64,000 nt of DNA from Demequina sp. B12 (GTDB lineage Bacteria; Actinomycetota; Actinomycetes; Actinomycetales; Demequinaceae), in the NCBI RefSeq assembly GCF_028823635.1, contig NZ_JAPEHU010000001.1, positions 124,001 to 188,000 of the forward strand, in the 5' to 3' direction. The notes under the pieces are model-generated. The model worked only from the letters and a program-made list of their open reading frames with translations, made no database searches and was not told where the DNA came from. Below, piece after piece: positions 15,966 through 23,994 of this stretch. How positions within the stretch are numbered: the stretch's first letter is position 1; the number at the start of each line of letters is the position of its first letter. The translations under genes were made by a program, and so were the position numbers.

Positions 15966-16352
15966 CTACGACTCGACCAACGGCAGCAGCCCTGACAAGT
16001 CAGACCGCTCCCCCGATGCGTCCACCACACCCTCAGCCACAGCATCGGCCCATTGCAGGCGACCGGTGGCGAGCGCTAGCCACACCCCGGCGGACACCTC
16101 CACCACCGCAGGCGGAGTGCCACGCCTATGGACGGGACCCTCAATGCACTGCGTGGCACCGAACGGCGGGACACGCACCTCAAGCGAGTTGCCGGGCGCT
16201 GTCGCCGCAAGTTCCTCAAGAAGGAACCGCACCGCCGTCGCCGTGGTGGAACGATCAACGCCGGCCGCACCAGACGCATCGCCGCCAGCATCGAGCCACG
16301 CGCGCACAGCAGCGCGGCCCTCAGCAAGAGCGATGCGTCGGCGAGCAGCCAT
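15966..16352 (-). CDS. Sterol carrier family protein (actinobacterial)
   Basis: About 128 residues. It matches the actinobacterial family annotated as sterol carrier family protein: ARRRIALAEGRAAVRAWL, TAVRFLLEELAATAPGNSLEVRVPPFGATQCIEGP, HRRGTPPAVVEVSAGVWLALATGRLQWADAV and SGERSDLSGLLPL. The SCP2-like fold suggests binding of a hydrophobic ligand; true function is unknown. The ATG at 16352 has AAGGT upstream. It lies 20 bases downstream of the purL stop, a frequent neighbourhood for this family, so an operon with purL is likely. Confidence 0.87.
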   Translation of the reverse strand: MAARRRIALAEGRAAVRAWLDAGGDASGAAGVDRSTTATAVRFLLEELAATAPGNSLEVRVPPFGATQCIEGPVHRRGTPPAVVEVSAGVWLALATGRLQWADAVAEGVVDASGERSDLSGLLPLVES

Positions 16353-16372
16353 CGACCTTAAGCCCTCAACGA

Positions 16373-18676
16373 CTACGCAAAGCGCGCAGGGATGGGCTCC
16401 GACCAAGCGGCACGCAGCTCGCTCAACGGCAGATTAAACTGACCCTGCACCTCAAGCGACTCCTCCGGAACCGTGTAGCCAATGCGCACGGCGGGCACGC
16501 CACGCGCCTCAAGCATCGCCGTGAAACGAGGCTCGTCCTCACGGATGATGCCCACCAACACGCGGCCCTGCGACTCGGAGAACAACGCCTCCGCAGGAGT
16601 CACACCGTCGCGCTCGCACAGTTCATCGAGCACCACACGCGCACCCACGCCATAGCGAAGCGACGCGTGCGCCAGCGCAGCAGCCAGGCCGCCGTCACCA
16701 ATCTCGCGGGCAGCATCAGCCAACCCGTCACGCGAGGAGGCCACCATGACATCGGCCAGCACCTTCTCTGCCGCGACATCCACGACCGGAGGCAAACCAC
16801 CCAAGTGTCCGTGGATCTGCGAGTACCGCGAACCGTTCAGGTCAGCACCGGTGGAACCCAAGACGTACAGAATCAGACCATCCTGACGCCAACCCGCCGG
16901 GGTCACTCGCTCCACGTCATCCAAAATGCCCAGCATGCCCACGATCGCGGTGGGGTTGATCGACGAGTCAATGCGGCCCGCCTCACCGGTGCCGTTGTAC
17001 AGCGACACGTTTCCACCGGTCACCGGCACAGCGAGTTCCTTGCACACGTCCGCGAGGCCACGGATCGCCTCAACGAACTGCCACATCGCATCCGGGTCCT
17101 CGGGCGAACCAAAGTTCAACCCATCAGTGATGGCTGTGGGCGTCGCACCCGCCACAGCAACCGCACGGTACGCCGCCACAACGGACTGACGCGCACCCTC
17201 ATAAGGGTCCAACTTGGTGAAGCGATCGTTCGAACGGGTAGCGATCGCCACACCGCGACCAGTCTCCTCATCCACACGGATCACACCCACGCCATCAGGA
17301 CGGGCCATCGCCGTGTTCCCCTGAACGTAACGGTCGTACTGGTTGGTGATCCACGAACGGTCAGCCATGTTGGGCGACGCCATCAGGTCAATCACAGCCG
17401 CACGCAAAGCGTCGCCGGATTCGGGCAGCGGACCCTGGAAAGCATCGGCCTGCAGCCCATCCATCCACGCGGGGCGTGCGTACGGACGGTCGTACGTGGG
17501 GCCTTCGTGGGCAACAGTGCGCGGATCCACATCAACGATGCGAACGCCGTGGTGGTCAATGGTGAGACGGCCAGAGTCGTTCACTTCACCCACCACCGAG
17601 GACTCCACGTCCCACTTGCGGGTGATCGCCATGAACGCGTCGAGTTTCTCCGGTGTCACGACCGCCATCATGCGTTCCTGCGACTCCGACATCAGGATCT
17701 CGCCGGCGTTCAACGTGGGGTCGCGCAGCAGGACGTCGTCCAGCCATACGTGCATGCCGCCGGAACCGTTCGAGGCGAGCTCAGAGGTCGCACACGAGAT
17801 ACCCGCAGCACCCAAGTCCTGAATGCCTTCGACGACGTCCGCGCGGAACAGTTCAAGGCAGCACTCGATGAGCACCTTCTCCATGAACGGGTCACCCACC
17901 TGGACGGAGGGACGCTTGGCCGGGACACCGTCTTCAAAGGTCTCCGAGGCCAGGATCGACGCTCCACCGATGCCGTCACCGCCGGTACGCGCACCGAACA
18001 GGACCACCTTGTTGCCCGGGCCGTGAGCGGAAGCAAGGTGAATGTCCTCATGCTTCATCACACCCACACACAGGGCGTTGACCAGGGGGTTTCCCTGGAA
18101 GCTGGGGTCAAAGATTGATCCGCCGCCGATGTTGGGCAGACCAAGCGAGTTGCCGTAGCCACCGACGCCGCCCACAACGCCGTGGACCACGCGGGAAGTG
18201 TCGGGGTGGTCGATGTCACCAAAGCGCAGTTCGTCCATCGCGGCCGCGGGACGGGCACCCATCGCGAGAATGTCGCGCACGATGCCGCCCACACCGGTCG
18301 CGGCACCCTGGTAGGGCTCCACATACGACGGGTGATTGTGGGACTCCACCTTGAATGTCACGGCCCAGCCGTCACCGATGTCAACAACACCGGCGTTCTC
18401 CCCCATGCCCACCATGAGACGTTCCTTCATCTCTGGGGTGGTCTTCTCACCAAACTGCTTGAGGTGAATCTTGGACGACTTGTACGAGCAGTGCTCGGAC
18501 CACATCACGGAGTACATCGCCAACTCTGCGGCAGTGGGGCGACGGCCCAGCAACTCCACGATCTGCGCGTACTCGTCAGGCTTGAGGCCCAACTCCGCGA
18601 AAGGCATCTCCTGGTCTGGAGTGGCAGCAGCGTCCTCAACGGTGTCGAGGTTCTGGTTTCCGGGTGCGTCCGTCAT
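16373..18676 (-). CDS. purL: Phosphoribosylformylglycinamidine synthase subunit PurL
   Basis: Small (class II) PurL, 767 residues. It is the synthetase subunit that amidates FGAR to FGAM using ammonia from PurQ with PurS as the bridge. Motifs: [87 protein letters not shown] and the second-half repeat [11 protein letters not shown] with [20 protein letters not shown] lies before ATG 18676. The cognate purQ/purS lie far to the right at 50.5-51.4 kb. Confidence 0.97.
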   Translation of the reverse strand: MTDAPGNQNLDTVEDAAATPDQEMPFAELGLKPDEYAQIVELLGRRPTAAELAMYSVMWSEHCSYKSSKIHLKQFGEKTTPEMKERLMVGMGENAGVVDIGDGWAVTFKVESHNHPSYVEPYQGAATGVGGIVRDILAMGARPAAAMDELRFGDIDHPDTSRVVHGVVGGVGGYGNSLGLPNIGGGSIFDPSFQGNPLVNALCVGVMKHEDIHLASAHGPGNKVVLFGARTGGDGIGGASILASETFEDGVPAKRPSVQVGDPFMEKVLIECCLELFRADVVEGIQDLGAAGISCATSELASNGSGGMHVWLDDVLLRDPTLNAGEILMSESQERMMAVVTPEKLDAFMAITRKWDVESSVVGEVNDSGRLTIDHHGVRIVDVDPRTVAHEGPTYDRPYARPAWMDGLQADAFQGPLPESGDALRAAVIDLMASPNMADRSWITNQYDRYVQGNTAMARPDGVGVIRVDEETGRGVAIATRSNDRFTKLDPYEGARQSVVAAYRAVAVAGATPTAITDGLNFGSPEDPDAMWQFVEAIRGLADVCKELAVPVTGGNVSLYNGTGEAGRIDSSINPTAIVGMLGILDDVERVTPAGWRQDGLILYVLGSTGADLNGSRYSQIHGHLGGLPPVVDVAAEKVLADVMVASSRDGLADAAREIGDGGLAAALAHASLRYGVGARVVLDELCERDGVTPAEALFSESQGRVLVGIIREDEPRFTAMLEARGVPAVRIGYTVPEESLEVQGQFNLPLSELRAAWSEPIPARFA

Positions 18677-18753
18677 GTCATCCCTTGGGTGTGTGGCCGG
18701 TACGCACGAATCCTACCGGCGCGCGCGAGTTCCTCGGGCCGATGCGTCGGACG

Positions 18754-18775
18754 GGGCGCCGTATCAACGGCGCCC
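18754..18775 (-). terminator. Hairpin behind the 18.8-kb lipoprotein gene
   Basis: GGGCGCCGT-ATCA-ACGGCGCCC, a 9-base perfect stem with a 4-base loop between the lipoprotein stop and purL. No T-run follows. Confidence 0.6.
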
Positions 18776-18792
18776 GGTTGCGATGCTGGAAC

Positions 18793-19818
18793 TTATGGCG
18801 TGTAGAGCTCGGGGTCTTCAGGGAGATCCCATGTGACGGTCAACTGACGAAGGGCCTCGTCACGCTCAGAACCAGGTTCGAGATCTGGCTGGTCCTGCCA
18901 CACGGCTACGCCGTCGAGCGTGGAACCTTCCCAGGTGTAAGGACTCGCGTCCGGGTCGAAGGTGGCGACGAAGCCCGGTGACGAGGCACTGATCTGGGTA
19001 GTGTCTTCAAAGTCGAGCATCGCGACAACTTCCGTCAGCGTGCCGTCCGGCTCAACACCCCAGTGGTAGCGGTAGAGGGTTCGACCGCCATCACGCATCA
19101 CAAAGGGGTCGTCGGCGGCGTTGCAGTAAACGGACTTGGCAGGGTTGGTGTTGTCGGGGGTGAGGTGAAACCGGCACAGTGCCCATCCGGAATGTTCCGA
19201 GTACTGATCTGAGTCGACGGCGACAACGAGCCAGGCCCCCGAGTCACCATCAGGGGTTTCGTAGGTCATCAGTCCATCGTCGATGAGATGAACATCAAGC
19301 TGTACCCCGTCAGCTCCGAGCGCTTGCACCGTCGCCCCGGCGAGGTCGATCGCAGCCATGTCCTCGAAGTACGGCGGTACCGCATCCGTGATCAGAACCT
19401 CGTAGGGGTAGTCGCCGTACTCGGGGCCGGGGTCGTCTCCCAGGTAGGGCCAACGCATGGTGCCGCTGTATCCCGCCCATCCGGGGGCGGCGAACGGAAT
19501 GGGGAGCACCAACTCTGCGGGGGTCGAATCATCCGACCCGAGCGCATACTGCTCGGACGGCCAGCGCAGTCCCTCGGGATTGCGGACAGTGGCGGTCGCC
19601 AGCTGCGACACCCACTCCGATCCGGCTATCGGGGCAGATTCTTCCGAGGTAGGGGTTATGCTGCTCGGGGCTGGGGCAGATGCCTCCGCCACGGTGGTGG
19701 CGGCCGGCGCTGTGGGAGAAGCTGTGGTGTCAACCGCGCCGTCAGCACTGCATGCAGCAAGTGCGAGAACCGACGCGCCAAGAACTAGCGGAATCAAGCG
19801 TCCGTGCCTGTGAGTCAA
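18793..19818 (-). CDS. Secreted lipoprotein, unknown function
   Basis: 341 residues. The signal peptide has a basic start (THRHGR) and lipobox LALAAC (Cys at about 23), then ~50 Thr/Ala/Pro/Ser-rich residues as a cell-wall spacer. The remaining ~270 residues are acidic and rich in aromatic residues (DDPGPEYGDYPYEVLITDAVPPYF, YHWGVEPDGTLTEVVAMLDF). I recognise no domain. The start is a TTG at 19818 with GGGGGG 6 nt upstream; no ATG/GTG fits the signal peptide. Confidence 0.75.
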   Translation of the reverse strand: MTHRHGRLIPLVLGASVLALAACSADGAVDTTASPTAPAATTVAEASAPAPSSITPTSEESAPIAGSEWVSQLATATVRNPEGLRWPSEQYALGSDDSTPAELVLPIPFAAPGWAGYSGTMRWPYLGDDPGPEYGDYPYEVLITDAVPPYFEDMAAIDLAGATVQALGADGVQLDVHLIDDGLMTYETPDGDSGAWLVVAVDSDQYSEHSGWALCRFHLTPDNTNPAKSVYCNAADDPFVMRDGGRTLYRYHWGVEPDGTLTEVVAMLDFEDTTQISASSPGFVATFDPDASPYTWEGSTLDGVAVWQDQPDLEPGSERDEALRQLTVTWDLPEDPELYTP

Positions 19819-19968
19819 GGAAAGCCCCCCGTGGATTGGATGTGCTCGACCCGTTCATCCTGGCACACGGTCGGAAATCCCAGTTGCACCGATCAATTTG
19901 GAGGCCCGGCGCACCTCTCGGAGAACCTAGCTGGCGCCACCGCGTGTGGCGCCACAACCAACCGCCGG

Positions 19969-20367
19969 CTACCGGCGCGCCAGCCGTCGCGCTTCGAGCA
20001 GCAAGTCACCGTGCGCGGCGCCTGGAGCTTCGACGTGAAGCAGCTCGGTGCCTTCCCACTCCACACGGGCCACGAGCGGGGACGCGGCTAAGGCATCGGC
20101 GAGTGATTCGGAGACCGCACCGCGGTCGAGCCACAGCACGTGGGTAAAACCGTCGCGGCGTGACGTTCCGCAGTCCAGCACCCCAGCATCGTCGATGGGG
20201 ACGGGAGCACCGCCGGATCCGGCACGGTTGCTGCGAGCGCCACGGCGTCCGGGAAGGCCGTCGTGATCGGCGCGCACGTCAGGTGAGAAGTGCTCGCTTT
20301 CCCCCAGGCCGCGGGCGACCTGGTCGAGCACCTCGGGGTTCTCGTTTCGATCTCGCACCATTGCCAT
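19969..20367 (-). CDS. Hypothetical protein
   Basis: 132 residues with no signal peptide or membrane segment. The central part FTHVLWLDRGAVSESLADALAASPLVARVEWEGTELLHVEAPG looks like alternating strands and helices. Codon use is normal for the region (G/C at third positions). I do not recognise it. Start ATG 20367 or 20361. The 150 bases downstream, up to the lipoprotein start, contain nothing I can name. Confidence 0.6.
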   Translation of the reverse strand: MAMVRDRNENPEVLDQVARGLGESEHFSPDVRADHDGLPGRRGARSNRAGSGGAPVPIDDAGVLDCGTSRRDGFTHVLWLDRGAVSESLADALAASPLVARVEWEGTELLHVEAPGAAHGDLLLEARRLARR

Positions 20368-20484
20368 ACCTGTTTCATCGGCCGCTTGCCCTCAGCGCAT
20401 GAGGCTTATGTTCCATCAGACCTCATTTGTCCGTGGTTGTGAAGAGGGTAGGCTCCCGCCCACGAAGGTTCGTGAGGAGCGAAG

Positions 20485-20982
20485 GTGCTAACCAGTAAGT
20501 GGAGAGCAAGTGTTCAGACGGCTGCGATTGCACTGCTCGGTGCCCTCGCGACACCGCCGCTGATCGTGAGCGACGACTCCGGCATTGTGGAGTCGGGGTG
20601 GTGGGCGTTGATGATCATGTTGTCCACCCCTGCGACGGTGCTGCTGGCTGGCTTGCTCGCAGGCTGGGCACGGCGCTCGTGGCTCGCCACCGTGGACCCC
20701 ACGAACCCGGCCCCTACGTCACGTCAATCCAAGCCGTCCATGAACTTTCTGCTGGGAGTGAGGGACGGGCTTGCTGCGACGGCCGCGGGCCTGGCGGTGG
20801 GCGCCTTGATCCGGCAGTTGTTTGCACAGGGCTGGGGTGGGCAACTCAATGACGGCACGGTGATGGCGTTCCTCACGATCACGGTGATCCTGACAATGGG
20901 GCAGGCGTTCGGGTATGCCGTGGCGGCGTTGTCTGACCTGCGTCGCCGTGAACGTGACGCGAACGCGAAACGACGCCGCTAA
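20485..20982 (+). CDS. Four-TM membrane protein, unknown
   Basis: 165 residues with four hydrophobic segments at about 11-28, 38-61, 90-110 and 122-148, and a strongly basic C-terminus (DLRRRERDANAKRRR), consistent with the C-terminus inside. The GTG start at 20485 has GAGGAGCGAAG upstream. It precedes the histidine kinase by 62 bases. No family recognised. Confidence 0.7.
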   Translation: MLTSKWRASVQTAAIALLGALATPPLIVSDDSGIVESGWWALMIMLSTPATVLLAGLLAGWARRSWLATVDPTNPAPTSRQSKPSMNFLLGVRDGLAATAAGLAVGALIRQLFAQGWGGQLNDGTVMAFLTITVILTMGQAFGYAVAALSDLRRRERDANAKRRR

Positions 20983-21032
20983 CGCCACTCCTTCCGGTCG
21001 CAACGTCCCACTCGGCGGTCCCGACCAGCGCG

Positions 21033-21038
21033 TACAGT
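21033..21038 (+). promoter_or_regulatory. -10 box of the histidine kinase operon (leaderless)
   Basis: TACAGT, then 6 bases, then ATG at 21045. No SD precedes that ATG. Confidence 0.45.
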
Positions 21039-21044
21039 ATGCAG

Positions 21045-21890
21045 ATGGAATGGGTTCTCACCGCTGCGCTGGTGGCAGCGCTGGTGGGTGCCAGCCTTTT
21101 CGCGATCAACCTGCAGGCCACGCGTCGCAGGGTCTACCGGCTTGAGCATCAGCTCGCCGCGGAACGTGAGACAGAACGCCAACTCGCAGCAACTGCGGAA
21201 CGTGCGCGCATCGCGCGCGAGATGCATGACGTGGTCGCGCACACCTTGTCTGTAGTGGTGGCCCAAGCGGACGGTGGTCGTTTTGCTGCGAAGGCGGATC
21301 CCGCATCGGCCGCCAAGAGTTTGGACATCATCGCTGAGGTGAGCCGTGCGGCGCTGACGGAAATGCGCGCCCTGTTGGGGTTGCTGCGCATGGGCGATGA
21401 AGATGCGGCGCTCGGCCCGCAGCCCAGCTTGGATGACATTCCCGCGCTTGTGTCCGCGACCCGCGAGGGTGGGCTGGAATGCAGTTTCGTCACCACAGGG
21501 ACGCCTCGCACACTACCCATTGGTGCTGGTCTTGCGCTGTACCGCATCACCCAGGAGGGGCTCACCAACGTACTCAAGCACGCAGGCCCCAAAGCCACCA
21601 CGTATGTGCAGTTGACGTGGATGGACGATGCCGTGGAACTGTGGGTGTCCGACAACGGCCGGGGTGCGGGGGCGCGTGACGACGGCGAAGGCCAGGGCAT
21701 CGCCGGGATGAAGGAACGCGCGACAGTGTTGGGGGGCACGGTGAGCGCAGGGCCGCGCGCCGGGGGAGGATTTGTGGTGAAGGTTCGCCTGCCGTTGGCG
21801 GCGTCGACCACCACAGCACTATCTGCACAGGAGGACACCGCCGCGGAGTCCTCCACGCAGCAACTGACACATGAAGGAGCACAGCAGTGA
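21045..21890 (+). CDS. NarL-type sensor histidine kinase
   Basis: 281 residues. One N-terminal membrane helix (about 3-22, VLTAALVAALVGASLFAINL), then a short coiled coil (VYRLEHQLAAERETERQLAATAERARIAREMHD). The HisKA_3 dimerisation box has the phospho-His in EMHDVVAHTLSVVVAQADG, followed by the HATPase_c N-box GLTNVLKHA and G-box DNGRGAG. There is no extracytoplasmic sensor domain, so the signal is probably sensed in the membrane. The ATG at 21045 is preferred because of the leaderless promoter; an ATG two codons earlier lies inside the presumed transcription start. It overlaps the next gene by 4 bases (GTGA). Confidence 0.92.
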   Translation: MEWVLTAALVAALVGASLFAINLQATRRRVYRLEHQLAAERETERQLAATAERARIAREMHDVVAHTLSVVVAQADGGRFAAKADPASAAKSLDIIAEVSRAALTEMRALLGLLRMGDEDAALGPQPSLDDIPALVSATREGGLECSFVTTGTPRTLPIGAGLALYRITQEGLTNVLKHAGPKATTYVQLTWMDDAVELWVSDNGRGAGARDDGEGQGIAGMKERATVLGGTVSAGPRAGGGFVVKVRLPLAASTTTALSAQEDTAAESSTQQLTHEGAQQ

Positions 21891-22384
21891 CCACAGACCG
21901 GGAAGTGTTGACATGGCAAGGGTTCGGAGATGCGTCCCGGGAACTCGCGCAGGCTGTCGTCGACGACGACTTTGAACCCGATGTAGTGGTGGCGGTGGCG
22001 CGTGGTGGCCTACCCATCGGTGGAGCCCTGTCGTATGCGTTGGGAACCAAAGGTGTGGGCACGCTGAACGTCGAGTTCTATACCGGGGTTGACTCCCGTC
22101 TGCCCGAGCCGGTGGTGCTTCCGCCGCTGCTCGACACCGACGCGATGGCTGGCCTCAAGGTTCTGGTCGCCGATGACGTGGCCGACACCGGCGAAACCCT
22201 CGCGCTGGTGAAGCGCCTCATGGAACAGCACGCGGGTGAGGTCCGCACCGTGGTGCTGTACGCCAAATCACATTCCGTGATCAACCCCGACTATGTCTGG
22301 AAGCGCACCGACCAGTGGATCACCTTCCCCTGGTCCGCCCTCCCGCCCGTCACCCCAGGTAAGCCTCACCCCGAAGAGGGCTGA
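21887..22384 (+). CDS. Purine-type phosphoribosyltransferase embedded in a two-component operon
   Basis: 165 residues. Type I PRTase fold: DVVVAVARGGLPIGGALSYALG is the pyrophosphate loop, and VLVADDVADTGETLALVKRLM is the PRPP-binding loop with its acidic pair. It resembles the hypoxanthine/xanthine-guanine PRTase family and the actinobacterial proteins annotated simply as phosphoribosyltransferase. It likely salvages a purine base, or has become a PRPP sensor (inference). GTG start with GAAGGAG. Both neighbours are translationally coupled (GTGA upstream, TGATG downstream), so it is made together with the kinase and response regulator. Confidence 0.87.
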   Translation: MTTDREVLTWQGFGDASRELAQAVVDDDFEPDVVVAVARGGLPIGGALSYALGTKGVGTLNVEFYTGVDSRLPEPVVLPPLLDTDAMAGLKVLVADDVADTGETLALVKRLMEQHAGEVRTVVLYAKSHSVINPDYVWKRTDQWITFPWSALPPVTPGKPHPEEG

Positions 22385-23037
22385 TGAGCATTCGGGTGGC
22401 GCTGGTCGACGACCAGCAGTTGATCCGTGCGGGATTCCGGATGGTGGTGGACTCGCAAGAGGACATGGAGGTCGTGGCGCAGGCCGGTGATGGGGCCGAT
22501 GCTGTGGCCACCCTCAGCACGCTGGAACCAGCCGCCGATGTGGTGCTCATGGACGTGCGGATGCCCGGCATGGACGGCATCGAAGCGTGCCGTCAACTCA
22601 CCGCAGCGACCCCCACCCGTGTGGTGATGCTCACCACCTTCGACCTCGACGAGTACGTGCTCGCTGCGATCAAGGCGGGAGCGAGCGGGTTCCTCCTCAA
22701 AGACGCACCCCCGGAGGATCTGCTGGCCGCGATCCGCACCGTCGCCGCAGGAGACGCCGTCATCGCCCCCTCCTCCACCCGTCGCCTGTTGACCAAGGTC
22801 GCGCAACTCGACACGGAACCCGCCGACGCATCGGCCCTAGACGCTCTCACCGACCGCGAGCGCGAGGTGCTGGTCCTCATGGCCAAGGGCCGTTCCAACC
22901 AAGAAATCTGCGCGGAGCTGTTCCTCGCTGAACCCACGGTCAAAACCCATGTGGGGCGAGTGCTGGCCAAGTTGGGCGCACGCGACCGCGTTCAAGCCGT
23001 GGTGACCGCGTACGAGTGTGGGCTCGTGCGACCGTAA
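22384..23037 (+). CDS. NarL/LuxR-family response regulator
   Basis: 217 residues. The receiver domain (1-~120) has the acidic pocket DDQQ, the phospho-Asp in VVLMDVRMPGMDG, and conserved Thr (MLTTFD) and Lys (FLLKDAPPE). The C-terminal LuxR helix-turn-helix is LTDREREVLVLMAKGRSNQEICAELFLAEPTVKTHVGRVLAKL. Partner of the kinase at 21045. It could also control the ABC exporter that starts 83 bases downstream, since such pairs often regulate adjacent FtsX-type exporters (inference). Confidence 0.95.
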   Translation: MSIRVALVDDQQLIRAGFRMVVDSQEDMEVVAQAGDGADAVATLSTLEPAADVVLMDVRMPGMDGIEACRQLTAATPTRVVMLTTFDLDEYVLAAIKAGASGFLLKDAPPEDLLAAIRTVAAGDAVIAPSSTRRLLTKVAQLDTEPADASALDALTDREREVLVLMAKGRSNQEICAELFLAEPTVKTHVGRVLAKLGARDRVQAVVTAYECGLVRP

Positions 23038-23119
23038 TACCTGGGTATCACCTCCGCACGCGCAAGAGAATCCCTAGGGACGATGCGCCCTGCACGCTGC
23101 CGCGAGTACCTTTCCTGGC

Positions 23120-23884
23120 ATGGGGGATCACACACCTGACACCACAGCCACTCCCGTCGCACTGACCGCGCGGGGCCTCACCAAGACCTACGGCGCCGGC
23201 GACGCAGCCGTCACCGCCGTCGATCACGTGGACCTGGACATCCCCGGCGGGACACTCACCGCGGTCATGGGGCCTTCCGGCTCCGGCAAAACCACCCTGG
23301 TGCACCTGCTTGCGGGACTGGACCGTCCCGACTCAGGAGAGGTGTGGGTCGGCAACGACCAACTCACCTCACTGAACGACAAGAAACTCGCACGCGTCCG
23401 TGGACGCGTCGTGGGGTTCGTGTTCCAAGGGTTCAACCTGATCCACACCATGTCTGGACGCGACAACATCGAGTTGCCGCTCCGGCTCAACCGTCTCCCC
23501 CACGACAAAGAATGGCTGTCGACCCTGGTCGACATGCTGGGCATCGAGCGCGAACTTGAGCGCCGGCCCTACGAAATGTCGGGTGGTCAGCAGCAGCGGG
23601 TCGCCATCGCCCGCGCGCTGATCACCCGGCCGCGCGTGGTGCTCGCTGACGAGCCCACCGGCAACCTGGACACCCACGCCAGTGCCCAAATCCTGTCCCA
23701 CCTGCGCACCTCATGCCGGGAACTGGGACAGTCCGTGGTCATGGTCACACATGACCCCGCCGCCGCGTCCTACGCCGGCAAAGTCCTGCTGTTCGCCAAC
23801 GGGCGTGTGGACGGCCACATCACCGACCCCACACCCGATGCCGTGCTCGCCGGGCTCGACGCACTGGCGGGGGTGCAGCGATGA
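23120..23884 (+). CDS. ABC transporter ATPase, MacB/LolD type
   Basis: 254 residues. Walker A GPSGSGKTT, Q-loop FVFQGFNLIHTMSGRDNIELPL, signature MSGGQQQR, Walker B VVLADEPTGNLD, H-loop THDP. The LolD/FtsE-like pattern indicates a partner of FtsX-type permeases that export peptides or antibiotics or move lipoproteins by mechanotransmission. Its stop overlaps a 37-codon ORF by 4 bases (ATGA), which in turn overlaps the permease. Confidence 0.94.
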   Translation: MGDHTPDTTATPVALTARGLTKTYGAGDAAVTAVDHVDLDIPGGTLTAVMGPSGSGKTTLVHLLAGLDRPDSGEVWVGNDQLTSLNDKKLARVRGRVVGFVFQGFNLIHTMSGRDNIELPLRLNRLPHDKEWLSTLVDMLGIERELERRPYEMSGGQQQRVAIARALITRPRVVLADEPTGNLDTHASAQILSHLRTSCRELGQSVVMVTHDPAAASYAGKVLLFANGRVDGHITDPTPDAVLAGLDALAGVQR

Positions 23885-23994
23885 ACCGCATGGGTGCATT
23901 CGCCATGCTGGGAGCGCTCCTGATTCGCATCCGCATGGACCGTCTCAGCCCATCGCAGCAACTCGTGGAAGCACAGAAGGTAGGCGTCGCATGA
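23881..23994 (+). CDS. 37-residue small protein between ATPase and permease genes
   Basis: ORF of 37 codons: MNRMGAFAMLGALL then IRIRMDRLSPSQQLVEAQK and VGVA, TGA stop. It begins with ATGA on the ATPase stop and ends with ATGA on the permease start, so translation runs through three genes with 4-base overlaps each time. The N-terminal half is hydrophobic with methionines and could insert in the membrane; the C-terminal half is charged and helical. It may be a small accessory subunit, or merely a coupling ORF. I recognise no family. Confidence 0.6.
   Translation: MNRMGAFAMLGALLIRIRMDRLSPSQQLVEAQKVGVA

Noticed and set aside
16016-18118. Very long (700-codon) plus-strand open frame opposite purL.
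   Set aside because: It mirrors purL codon positions, is His/Arg-rich without any domain, and has no SD or homology-like motif. It is a GC-rich antisense shadow of a certain gene.
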